DNA of 41,522 bases from CAYYTU01 sp964474655. GTDB taxonomy: Bacteria > Chloroflexota > Anaerolineae > B4-G1. Under the pieces are notes generated by a model. It worked only from the letters and a program-made list of their open reading frames with translations. It searched no databases and was not told the origin of the DNA. Made by a program: the position numbers and the translations under genes. Of this stretch, positions 1 through 7,234 are shown one piece after another; position 1 is the first letter of the stretch; every line of letters starts with the position of its first letter. The stretch lies in assembly GCA_964474655.1 (NCBI GenBank), contig CAYYTU010000025.1, forward strand, positions 1-41,522. Reading direction: 5' to 3'.

Positions 1-2814
1 CGCTTCGGCGACAACCCCAACCGCATGCAGATGCACACCCAGTTCCAGGTGATCCTCAAGCCCGACCCCAGCAATCCGCAGGAAGTCTACCTGCAGAGCC
101 TCTACGCGCTGGGCATCCGCCGCGAGGAGCACGACATCCGCTTCGTGGAGGATAACTGGAAGAGCCCGGCGCTGGGCGCCTGGGGCCTGGGCTGGGAGGT
201 CTGGCTGGACGGGCTGGAGATCACTCAGTTCACCTACTTCCAGCAGGCCGGCGGGCTCACGCTCGATCCCGTCTCGGTGGAGCTGACCTACGGGCTGGAG
301 CGCATCGTGATGTTCCTGCAGAACGTCCGCTCCGTCTGGGACATCGACTGGGATGGCGAGCACACCTACGGCGAGATCTATCTGCCGCAGGAGAAGGAGC
401 ATTGCGAATACGCCTTCAACCTGGCCGACGTCGAGCGATTGACCCAGATGTACGACCTCTACGAATCCGAGGCGCGTCGCTGCCTGGACGCCGGGCTGGT
501 GATCCCGGCCCACGATTACGTGCTGCGCTGCTCGCACACCTTCAACCTGCTCGATACGCGCGGCGCCATCGGCGTGACGGAACGCGCGACCTACTTCCAC
601 CGTATGCGCAGCCTGGCCAGCGAGGTCGCCGACGCCTACGTCGAGCAGCGGGAGCGATTGGACCATCCGTGGCTGGAGGAGAAAGGTTCAAGTTCCAAGT
701 TAGAGGTGTCAGGTTCTCCAACTAACTTGAAACCTGAAGGTCTCAACCCTGAAACGCTGTTGCTGGAAATTGGAACGGAGGAGCTTCCCGCCGACGACCT
801 GGATGACGCGCTGGCACAGCTGCGAGAGATGACGCCCCAAAGGCTGGAGGAAGCACGGCTCGACTACGACGAGCTGCAGGTGTTGGGCACGCCGCGGCGG
901 CTGGTCGTGCTGATCGAGGGCCTGGAACCGCACCAGCGCCCGGTCGAGGAGATGGTGAAAGGGCCGCCGGCGCAGATCGCCTTCGACGACGAGGGCGAAC
1001 CCACCCAGGCCGCGCTGGGCTTCGCTCGCAGCAAGGGCATCGACGTAGACGACCTGGACGTGCGAGTGATGGACGGCGGGGAGTACGTGGTGGGCCTCCA
1101 GTGCGAAGAAGGGCTTCCCACCAGCCAGGTTCTGCCGCAGCTGCTGACCGACTTGATCACCGAGTTGCACTTCCAGATGAATATGCGCTGGAACGAGACC
1201 GGCGTCACCTTCTCCCGGCCCATCCGCTGGCTGATCGGATTGCTGGGGGACGAGACCATCCCCTTCGCGTACGCCGGCGTGGAAAGCGGAAACGTCAGCC
1301 GCGGGACGCGACCGGCCGGCTCTCCCGAGGTCGAAATCCCGCACGCTGATGACTACCTCGCGCTGCTGGAGGAGCAGAACGTGATGGTCGACCCTGACGA
1401 ACGACGCGCGTTCATCGCCGAAGAAGCAGAGAAGCTGGCCCAGAGCGTCGGCGGTCAGATCCCCGACGACCCCGAGCTGCTGAACGAGGTCACCAACCTG
1501 GTCGAGCAACCTCATCCCTTCCTGGGGCAATTCGAGGAAGAATACCTAGCGCTGCCCGCCCCGGTGCTCGTGGCGGTGATGAAGAAGCACCAGCGCTACT
1601 TCCCGGTGCAGGACGCCGAGAGGGAGATGATACCCTACTTCGTGGCCGTGCGCAATGGCGGCGAGGAGCACCTGGAGATTGTGCGTCGGGGCAACGAAGA
1701 GGTCATCCGTGCCCGCTTCGCCGACGCTGACTATTTCTACCAGGAGGACACCAAACAGCCGTTGGAGGACTTCTTGCCCCGGCTCGATACGCTCACCTTC
1801 CAGGAGGAGCTGGGCTCGATGCTGGACAAGACCCATCGGCTGGAGCAACTGGTGCCCACGCTGGCCCAGATGCTGGAGCTGAGCGAGGAGGAAACGTCGA
1901 TCGCGTCGCGGGCAGCCCACCTCTGCAAGGCCGACTTGGCGACGCAGATGGTAGTCGAGCACACCAGCCTCCAGGGTGTGATGGGACGCGAGTACGCGCT
2001 CAAGTCCGGCGAACGCCCGGCAGTGGCGAAGGCGATCTTCGAGCACTACCTACCGCGCTCCGCTGACGACGAGCTACCGGAAAGCAGACCGGGGCTGACC
2101 GTTGGGATCGCCAATCGCCTCGACAGCCTGGCCGGGCTCTTCGCGGTGGGCCTGGCGCCGACGGGCTCGTCGGACCCGTACCAGCTGCGGCGCGACGCCC
2201 TGGGGTTGGTCCAGAACCTGCTGGCGCACGCGTATTCCTTCTCGGTGAAGGAAGGCCTACAGGCAGCGAGCGAGCTGCTGCCGATGGACGCCTCGCAGGA
2301 GACGCTAAGCGAGGCCCTGGACTTCGTGATCGAGCGGGTGCGGGGCCTCCTGCGCGACGAGGGCTTCCACTACGACGTGGTGGACGCAGTGTTGGCGGCG
2401 CGAGGAGACGATCCGTACCGCACCCATCGGGCGGCCGAGCAGCTTACGCAATGGATAGAGCGCGACGACTGGGAACGCATCCTGGATAACTATGCCCGCT
2501 GCGTGCGCATCACGCGCGACTACGAGAAGACGTTCACGCTGGACCCGAATCGCTTCGTCGAGCCGGCCGAGGAAGCGTTATACGAAGCCTATCAGGAGGC
2601 CCGCGCCCAGATCACGCCGGAAAGCACGGTCGATCAGTTCTTCGAAGCGTTCTTGCCTCTCGTCGACGTCATCGACTACTACTTCGCGCGGGAATCCGGC
2701 GTGCTGGTGATGGCCGAAGACGAAGCAGTACGCCAGAATCGGCTGGCGCAGCTCCAGCAGATCGCGGCGCTGGCCGAGGGTATTGTGGATTTAAGCCGGA
2801 TGGAGGGATTCTAA
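1..2814 (+). CDS. glyQS: Glycyl-tRNA synthetase, fused alpha-beta chain (5' partial)
   Basis: Charges tRNA-Gly with glycine in the cytoplasm. The reading frame is open from base 1, and the first residues (RFGDNPNRMQ) match a point about 68 residues into the usual GlyQ chain, so the start lies upstream of the window. The alpha part carries the family blocks FVEDNW, GAWGLGWEVW and TQFTYFQQ, and ends near base 680. A Ser/Pro/Asn-rich linker follows, encoded by a palindromic repeat. The beta part then opens with LLLEIGTEELP, the classic GlyS start, and runs full length to the anticodon-binding C-terminus. Separate glyQ and glyS genes are commoner; a single fused chain is known in several phyla. 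The antitoxin gene starts 20 bases downstream. Identification is firm. Confidence 0.97.
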   Translation, partial: RFGDNPNRMQMHTQFQVILKPDPSNPQEVYLQSLYALGIRREEHDIRFVEDNWKSPALGAWGLGWEVWLDGLEITQFTYFQQAGGLTLDPVSVELTYGLERIVMFLQNVRSVWDIDWDGEHTYGEIYLPQEKEHCEYAFNLADVERLTQMYDLYESEARRCLDAGLVIPAHDYVLRCSHTFNLLDTRGAIGVTERATYFHRMRSLASEVADAYVEQRERLDHPWLEEKGSSSKLEVSGSPTNLKPEGLNPETLLLEIGTEELPADDLDDALAQLREMTPQRLEEARLDYDELQVLGTPRRLVVLIEGLEPHQRPVEEMVKGPPAQIAFDDEGEPTQAALGFARSKGIDVDDLDVRVMDGGEYVVGLQCEEGLPTSQVLPQLLTDLITELHFQMNMRWNETGVTFSRPIRWLIGLLGDETIPFAYAGVESGNVSRGTRPAGSPEVEIPHADDYLALLEEQNVMVDPDERRAFIAEEAEKLAQSVGGQIPDDPELLNEVTNLVEQPHPFLGQFEEEYLALPAPVLVAVMKKHQRYFPVQDAEREMIPYFVAVRNGGEEHLEIVRRGNEEVIRARFADADYFYQEDTKQPLEDFLPRLDTLTFQEELGSMLDKTHRLEQLVPTLAQMLELSEEETSIASRAAHLCKADLATQMVVEHTSLQGVMGREYALKSGERPAVAKAIFEHYLPRSADDELPESRPGLTVGIANRLDSLAGLFAVGLAPTGSSDPYQLRRDALGLVQNLLAHAYSFSVKEGLQAASELLPMDASQETLSEALDFVIERVRGLLRDEGFHYDVVDAVLAARGDDPYRTHRAAEQLTQWIERDDWERILDNYARCVRITRDYEKTFTLDPNRFVEPAEEALYEAYQEARAQITPESTVDQFFEAFLPLVDVIDYYFARESGVLVMAEDEAVRQNRLAQLQQIAALAEGIVDLSRMEGF
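685..740. repeat. Imperfect palindrome inside the GlyQ-GlyS linker
   Basis: Two 19-base arms, 685-703 and 722-740, match as inverted repeats at 15 of 19 positions around an 18-base spacer. The arms are built of short AAGTT/AACTTGAAACC-type words and are much less GC-rich than the flanking synthetase codons. They stay in frame and encode the flexible linker between the alpha and beta modules. Similar GGTTnCAGGTT-type text occurs in real gaps at about 20711-20745 and 22038-22062. Confidence 0.7.
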
Positions 2815-2833
2815 AGAGGAGAATGGAAAGCTG

Positions 2834-3064
2834 ATGCCTGTGAGCAAAGTCGTTAAAAAGGAAGAGCTAAGTCAAATCCTTGAAGAGTGGCTGCTCGCCA
2901 GCGATGTATCGCCAACAACATCCCTGGAACTGTTCTTTCTCCCAGGCGAAGTGGTCATTCGGCCCCATTCAGCTGAGCAACAAGAGTTAATGGAATGGTT
3001 CGAGGACTTTAGCGAGCGGTACGAAGACGTCTTGCAAAAGTTGGCCCAAGGCCCCGGGGAATAG
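2834..3064 (+). CDS. Small antitoxin-like protein paired with Doc
   Basis: A 76-residue acidic protein. Its middle (LELFFLPGEVVIRP) resembles the second half of an AbrB/SpoVT swapped-hairpin unit, and the C-terminal half is a charged helix, which would suit an antitoxin that wraps its toxin. It begins 20 bases after glyQS, behind a GAGGAG ribosome site, and its stop lies only two bases before the doc-like start. Gene order and spacing are those of a type II toxin-antitoxin pair. The AbrB link is weak by eye; the antitoxin role is inferred mainly from the neighbour. Autoregulation would be typical, but no operator was recognised. Confidence 0.6.
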   Translation: MPVSKVVKKEELSQILEEWLLASDVSPTTSLELFFLPGEVVIRPHSAEQQELMEWFEDFSERYEDVLQKLAQGPGE

Positions 3065-3066
3065 CG

Positions 3067-3450
3067 TTGCGTCACCCCACGCTTGATGAAGTCTTGACAC
3101 TGCACCGACTGGCCTTAAACGCTTATGGTGGTTCTACCGGTCTGTGTGATATGGAGGCGCTCCAGTCAACGCTGTCCGCACCTCGCCAGACAATGTTCGG
3201 TAAGGAATTGTACCCTCATATCGCCGACAAGGCGGCGATACTCCTGTACCTTTTGATCCAAAACCACCCATTCGTCGACAGTAATAAGCGCACCGCGCTA
3301 TCAACCTGCTTCCGCTTTCTGGAAAGCAATGGGTACACATTGGACGTTAGTGAAAATGAACTGTATCATTTCACGATAAGCATCGCCAGCGGCGAACTCG
3401 ACAAAGAGGCTGTGACCGCGTGGATGCACGAGCGCTTGCGCCCGTTGTAG
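3067..3450 (+). CDS. doc: Doc-type Fic-fold toxin (death-on-curing family)
   Basis: A 127-residue protein close to the normal Doc length. The motif HPFVDSNKRT (near residues 59-68) matches the Fic/Doc signature HxFx(D/E)(A/G/S)NKR. In P1 Doc this site phosphorylates EF-Tu and stops translation. The N-terminus (PTLDEVLTLHR) and the segment MEALQSTLSAPRQ also match Doc proteins. The only start that fits the family is TTG at 3067, two bases after the antitoxin stop, implying translational coupling. The toxin looks intact. Its position between two aminoacyl-tRNA synthetase genes suggests a small mobile insertion. Confidence 0.88.
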   Translation: MRHPTLDEVLTLHRLALNAYGGSTGLCDMEALQSTLSAPRQTMFGKELYPHIADKAAILLYLLIQNHPFVDSNKRTALSTCFRFLESNGYTLDVSENELYHFTISIASGELDKEAVTAWMHERLRPL

Positions 3451-3599
3451 CCGCTTGGCCCACCAGATGCCCAAAAAGAAACCCGTCGTTTGATGGTGGC
3501 TTGTGGTTCCAATAGATAAATTTACCCAACGCCGCAAAGCGCTTCTGGTGGCCCCTGGAGGGCCTTGGAATCGCTACAATTCCTCTCCCAGCGCCCAAA

Positions 3600-3627
3600 T
3601 TGACTAGCCAAACAAATCCGGTATAAT
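3600..3627 (+). promoter_or_regulatory. Sigma-70-type promoter upstream of structured RNA / tyrS
   Basis: TTGACT at 3600-3605 and a perfect TATAAT at 3622-3627, separated by 16 bases. Transcription would begin near 3634. A short inverted repeat (GTCAG 3630-3634, CTGAC 3640-3644) straddles the predicted start and could be an operator. Confidence 0.75.
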
Positions 3628-3633
3628 TTGTCA

Positions 3634-3776
3634 GCAATTCTGACGAGGTAGCAAGATTCAGATGCATAACACTCACATCTATACCTATTGTAGCGGATTG
3701 TAGCGCGGCGGCCGACGGGCGCCGAACATTTGCGCTGCAATCCCCCCCCAACCCACATAAAGTGGGTTTTTCTTTT
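3634..3776 (+). ncRNA. Candidate structured RNA or tyrS leader
   Basis: Between the promoter and an intrinsic terminator the sequence folds into nested stems. Stem A pairs 3646-3650 with 3682-3686 and encloses 3660-3664 with 3676-3680. Stem B pairs 3696-3706 with 3732-3742 (11 pairs, one G-U) and encloses 3707-3710 with 3720-3723. A run of C residues then leads into the terminator hairpin. It is either a free-standing RNA of about 140 nt or an attenuating leader for tyrS. It lacks a recognisable T-box sequence or TGGN pairing site, so the Tyr T-box explanation is not supported. No Rfam family was recognised. Confidence 0.45.
3750..3776 (+). terminator. Intrinsic terminator before tyrS
   Basis: Perfect 7-bp stem AACCCAC / GTGGGTT (3750-3756 and 3762-3768) with an ATAAA loop, followed by a T-rich run to 3775. 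Its place about 95 bases before the tyrS ATG means it either ends a small RNA or works as an attenuator. Confidence 0.85.
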
Positions 3777-3869
3777 GCTTCTCAAGACTGAATCACACCG
3801 AGCTGGGTTGAGAAGCGATATTGAGAACGTCTTTAGCAACAGAGAACCTGAAACGGAGAAGGAGAACCT

Positions 3870-5099
3870 ATGAAGAATCTCACCATCGACGAGCAAATGT
3901 CCATCCTGATGCGCGGAGCCGATTTCGGCGACGAACAGACCAAGGAACATATGCGCGAAGAGCTCCGCGAGCGCCTGATCGAATCGGAAAAGACGGGCCG
4001 CCCGCTGCGCATCTACTGCGGCTACGACCCCACCGCGCCCGACATCCACCTGGGGCATACGGTGACGATGCGCAAGCTGCGTCAATTCCAGGAAATGGGC
4101 CATCAAGCTATCTTCTTGATCGGCACATTCACGGGCTTGATCGGCGATCCCTCGGACAAGGACACGGCCCGACCGCGCCTCAGCCCAGAAGAGCTGGAGG
4201 AAAACGCTCGCACGTACGTCCAGCAGGCCTTTCGCATCCTTGATCCCGAAGAAACCGAGGTGCGCTACAACGCCGAGTGGCTATCCGACCTCAGCTTCGC
4301 CGACGTGATCGAGCTGGCCTCCCACTTCACCGTCCAGCAGTTCCTGACCCGCGAGAAGTTCGCGCTGCGCCGCGAGAAGGGAGATGCGATCTGGGTACAC
4401 GAATTCCTCTACGCGCTGATGCAGGGCTACGACGCGGTGGCGCTGGAGACCGACATCCAGATCGGCGGCACCGATCAGCTCTTCAACCTGATGGCTGGTC
4501 GGAAGCTACAGGAAGCCTTCGACCAGCAGCCACAAGTCTGCCTCACCTTCCCGATTCTCGTCGGCACCGACGGCAAGTTACGGATGTCGAAGAGCACAGG
4601 CAACTACGTCGGCGTGAATGAACCTCCAGAGGACAAGTACGGCAAGACGATGTCGATCCCGGACTCGGCGATGCGCAACTGGTTCGAGCTGCTCACCCGC
4701 TGGACGCCGGACCAGATCGACGATCTGCTGGAGAAGATGGAAGAGGGCAAAGTCCACCCAATGGACGCCAAGAAGCAGCTGGCCTGGGAGATTGTCTCCA
4801 TCTTCGACGGCGACGAGGCCGCCACCAAAGCTGCCAGGCACTTCGAGCGCGTCCACCAGCAGCGCCAGCTACCGGAGGATATGCCCGTGGTCGAACTTGG
4901 CGAGCCCACCAACATAGTCGATCTCATCTATGACGCCGAGATGGCCCGCAGCAAGAGCCAGGCTCGTCGGCTGGTGAAGCAAGGCGCGGTTCGCCTGGAC
5001 GGGCAGAAAGTCAAGGCCATCGACTTCGAGGTGACAGTTGATGATGAAGCCGTGCTGCGCATAGGGAAGCGCCGCTTCCTGCAGCTGGTGAGTAAGTAG
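3870..5099 (+). CDS. tyrS: Tyrosyl-tRNA synthetase
   Basis: Attaches tyrosine to tRNA-Tyr in the cytoplasm. The 409-residue protein has class I signatures: HLGH at residues 60-63 and RMSKS at 238-242. Between them lie the tyrosine-pocket region and the block IGGTDQLFNL. The C-terminal 65 residues (SKSQARRLVKQGAVRLDG) are the S4-type tRNA-binding domain. Length and motif spacing fit the longer bacterial TyrRS subtype (TyrZ-like). The ATG has a good GGAGAAGGAG site. The gene is preceded by its own promoter, a structured leader and a terminator hairpin, so attenuation is possible. sppA follows after 52 bases with its own ribosome site. Confidence 0.97.
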   Translation: MKNLTIDEQMSILMRGADFGDEQTKEHMREELRERLIESEKTGRPLRIYCGYDPTAPDIHLGHTVTMRKLRQFQEMGHQAIFLIGTFTGLIGDPSDKDTARPRLSPEELEENARTYVQQAFRILDPEETEVRYNAEWLSDLSFADVIELASHFTVQQFLTREKFALRREKGDAIWVHEFLYALMQGYDAVALETDIQIGGTDQLFNLMAGRKLQEAFDQQPQVCLTFPILVGTDGKLRMSKSTGNYVGVNEPPEDKYGKTMSIPDSAMRNWFELLTRWTPDQIDDLLEKMEEGKVHPMDAKKQLAWEIVSIFDGDEAATKAARHFERVHQQRQLPEDMPVVELGEPTNIVDLIYDAEMARSKSQARRLVKQGAVRLDGQKVKAIDFEVTVDDEAVLRIGKRRFLQLVSK

Positions 5100-5151
5100 C
5101 TCTCGCGTGGCACCCCTCCGGCTCTGCCACCAGCACAAAGAGGAGGATTTG

Positions 5152-6114
5152 ATGAAAGATCGTCCAATCGTATGGGTATTTCTGGCTTTCGCGCTCGGCT
5201 TTATCCTGCCGGTGTGCAGCTGTGTCGGCACCGGACTGGTCACGGTCGGCGCGCTGAGCCGCCTATCGCAACAACCGACGGCATCCGCCCCGGGCATCGG
5301 CGATGCCGTGGCTGTGCTGGAGCTTAACGGTTCCATCACCAGCACCCCGCCGGACTATTTCACCACTCAGGGGATCACGCCGAACCGCGTGCGCGAGCTG
5401 CTGGAGCAGGCGGCCAATAACTCTGCGGTCAAGGCCGTAGTGGTACACGTCAACAGCCCAGGCGGCAGCGTGGTGGCCTCCGACGAGATCTACCACGCCT
5501 TCCAGAGATTTGAGAAACCGATGGTGGTCGCGATGAGCGACGTTGCGGCCTCTGGAGGTTACTACATCGCCTGCGGCGGCGACCACGTGATCGCTCACCC
5601 GGACACGCTGACCGGTTCCATCGGCGTCATCTCTCAGTTCCTCAACGTGGACGAGCTGCTGGATAAGGTGGGCATAGATGCCGTCGTCATTACCTCTGGC
5701 CCGCGTAAGGATATCGGCAGTCCTTACCGCGAAATGACAGAAGAAGAGAAGGCACTTTGGCAAGAGATCATCGACCAGGTCTACGACGACTTCGTGGACG
5801 TGGTGGCGGAGGCGCGGGATCTACCGGGGGCGGAGGTGGAGGAACTGGCCGACGGGCGCATCTACACTGGACAACAGGCGATCGAGCTGGGACTGGTGGA
5901 TGAGGTGGGAACGCGCGAGGACGCCATCGCCAAGGCGGCCGAGTTGGGGGACATTGAGGGTACGCCGCGTGTGATCGAAATGAAGCCGCGCCCCTCCTTC
6001 GTCGATATGCTCTATGGAGTAGGAACTCGCTCGGCTATGCCCACGCTGGAGGAAATCCTGGGCTGGGCCGGGGCACCCTCGCTACAATATCGGCTGCCGC
6101 GTTCGGGGGAATAA
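5152..6114 (+). CDS. sppA: Signal peptide peptidase SppA, short form
   Basis: A 320-residue membrane-anchored serine protease of family S49, which cleaves leftover signal peptides in the membrane. The chosen ATG follows an AGAGGAGG site; an upstream in-frame extension to 5107 lacks one. Residues 7-33 form one hydrophobic segment, so the body should lie outside the membrane. The catalytic Ser is Ser134 in VAASGGYY and the general-base Lys is Lys186 in SGPRKDIGSP, the Ser/Lys dyad of the family. The NSPGGS oxyanion-type loop sits at 101-106. Length fits the single-domain SppA type rather than the double-domain E. coli enzyme. Likely co-transcribed with tyrS. Confidence 0.93.
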   Translation: MKDRPIVWVFLAFALGFILPVCSCVGTGLVTVGALSRLSQQPTASAPGIGDAVAVLELNGSITSTPPDYFTTQGITPNRVRELLEQAANNSAVKAVVVHVNSPGGSVVASDEIYHAFQRFEKPMVVAMSDVAASGGYYIACGGDHVIAHPDTLTGSIGVISQFLNVDELLDKVGIDAVVITSGPRKDIGSPYREMTEEEKALWQEIIDQVYDDFVDVVAEARDLPGAEVEELADGRIYTGQQAIELGLVDEVGTREDAIAKAAELGDIEGTPRVIEMKPRPSFVDMLYGVGTRSAMPTLEEILGWAGAPSLQYRLPRSGE

Positions 6115-6149
6115 GCCACCAGCACGGTCAACGTCGCCAGCGTCCAGAG

Positions 6150-6941
6150 TCAGCGATCTGCGGAGGTAACCAGATCGCCATCCCCCGTGATCAGCCAGAC
6201 GTTCACCTGGTACTCAACGTCCTCATCCTCTGCGGAAGTGACAGCGGTCGCGGAGGGGAAGCCGCCGTGGGGCACCGTCGGTACAGCGACCTCAAGCAAG
6301 GGGCGCTCGGTGTAACGGACCAATTCCTGCTGAGGGCCAAGTACGAGATAGATATTGGGGCCACTCGGACGCTGCACGGCGATCACGGCGTTCCAATCAC
6401 CGTCCGCGGGGAGTTCATAGCGAACAGCGACAGCGCGCACGTAATGCATCAACACGTCGGCGGCATAGCGACGTGTATTGGGCCGATGCGCCTTCTCCCA
6501 ACCCCCGTTATAGGCGGCCAACGCATAGTAAATATCCCCATTCCCATCGCGAATCGTGTGTGCCAGCGCACGCGCCCCCCAGAACAGATTGGTCCACGGA
6601 TTTTCCAGTTGCTCAGGGCTGGGACGCCAGGGGAACGGCTTCAGGCCCATCAAGCCCACCGCCCCCGTCGGCCCTCGGGCCGTTGAATCGCCCAATGACT
6701 CCTTCCAGACCACGGCTGCTACCAGATCTGGGTCCAGATTGCGACTTTCGGCGTACTGGACGATTACACTATTCCACCGGCGGACCTGAGGATGCCAATA
6801 GGGAGATACCGATTCACCCTCGGAGGTAAACGGTTCCCAGGCCCGTGAGGATGAAGACAGGCCCAAAACCACTATCGCCGCCAGAGCAGCGACGATAATT
6901 ATCTTACGCCAGATTGTGGAGGTAAGTCTTCCCTCATCCAT
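6150..6941 (-). CDS. Membrane-anchored lytic transglycosylase (SLT domain)
   Basis: A 263-residue protein that should cut peptidoglycan glycan strands. Residues 11-29 form an N-terminal signal or anchor, followed by a short spacer. The SLT fold spans about 60-200. Motif one gives VVWKES with catalytic Glu81, then GAVGLMGLKP (a variant of the usual GLMQ block) and ALAAYNGG at 140-147. Roughly 70 residues of beta-rich tail follow. The start at 6941 was chosen because a TTGACA/TATAAC promoter lies 28-56 bases upstream; the longer frame to 7082 would run through that promoter. GGGAG lies about nine bases before the ATG. It converges on sppA. Confidence 0.85.
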   Translation of the reverse strand: MDEGRLTSTIWRKIIIVAALAAIVVLGLSSSSRAWEPFTSEGESVSPYWHPQVRRWNSVIVQYAESRNLDPDLVAAVVWKESLGDSTARGPTGAVGLMGLKPFPWRPSPEQLENPWTNLFWGARALAHTIRDGNGDIYYALAAYNGGWEKAHRPNTRRYAADVLMHYVRAVAVRYELPADGDWNAVIAVQRPSGPNIYLVLGPQQELVRYTERPLLEVAVPTVPHGGFPSATAVTSAEDEDVEYQVNVWLITGDGDLVTSADR

Positions 6942-6968
6942 AACATAAGCTCCCAGAAGGTCGGAGGG

Positions 6969-6997
6969 GTTATATCGTAAAATCGGGAAAATGTCAA
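6969..6997 (-). promoter_or_regulatory. Promoter of the lytic transglycosylase gene
   Basis: On the minus strand, TTGACA (6992-6997) and TATAAC (6969-6974) are separated by exactly 17 bases. Transcription would start near 6962, giving a 20-base leader before the ATG at 6941. Confidence 0.8.
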
Positions 6998-7082
6998 GTT
7001 CGCAGCCGACGCTATACGCGCTCCCCTCGCTTCTCCTCCCGCCGAAGTGAAACGAGACCTGGAGATGAGAATCCACCAGCAA

Positions 7083-7209
7083 GAAAGCCTCGACGGCATA
7101 TTACCACAACGAGACTTTGACGAGCCTGTCGACGGGTGCGATTTTCGCCAAGTCGATATTGAGGGATCAACTTCGTTGAAATCTCGTTGTAGTAATAGTC
7201 GAGGCTTTC
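7083..7209. repeat. Long imperfect foldback element
   Basis: Outer arms are perfect over 12 bases (7083-7094 and 7198-7209). The match continues inward imperfectly through 7101-7120 and 7172-7194, sharing the core CAACGAGA / TCTCGTTG and ATTACCAC / GTAGTAAT. Arms total about 40 bases with a loop of about 45. It fills the gap between the transglycosylase promoter and the 3' end of the EF-G-like gene and has no T-run, so it is not an ordinary terminator. Confidence 0.7.
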
Positions 7210-7234
7210 GCTCCATTTCTCCCAATCGCGACGG

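Larger units (their letters stand above)
3451..3869 (+). other. Gene-free stretch between doc and tyrS
   Basis: No convincing protein gene is present. The first 150 bases hold only a small perfect hairpin (arms 3550-3554 and 3560-3564) that could help end doc transcription. From 3600 on there is a strong promoter, a compact structured RNA and an intrinsic terminator (listed separately), then about 90 unstructured-looking bases with the tyrS ribosome site (GGAGAAGGAG) just before the ATG at 3870. Confidence 0.7.

Noticed and set aside
3600..3869. Tyrosine T-box riboswitch upstream of tyrS
   Set aside because: Promoter, stems and terminator are placed as in a T-box leader, but no T-box consensus or TGGN bulge lies between promoter and terminator. 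The only TGGTGGC text is upstream of the promoter.
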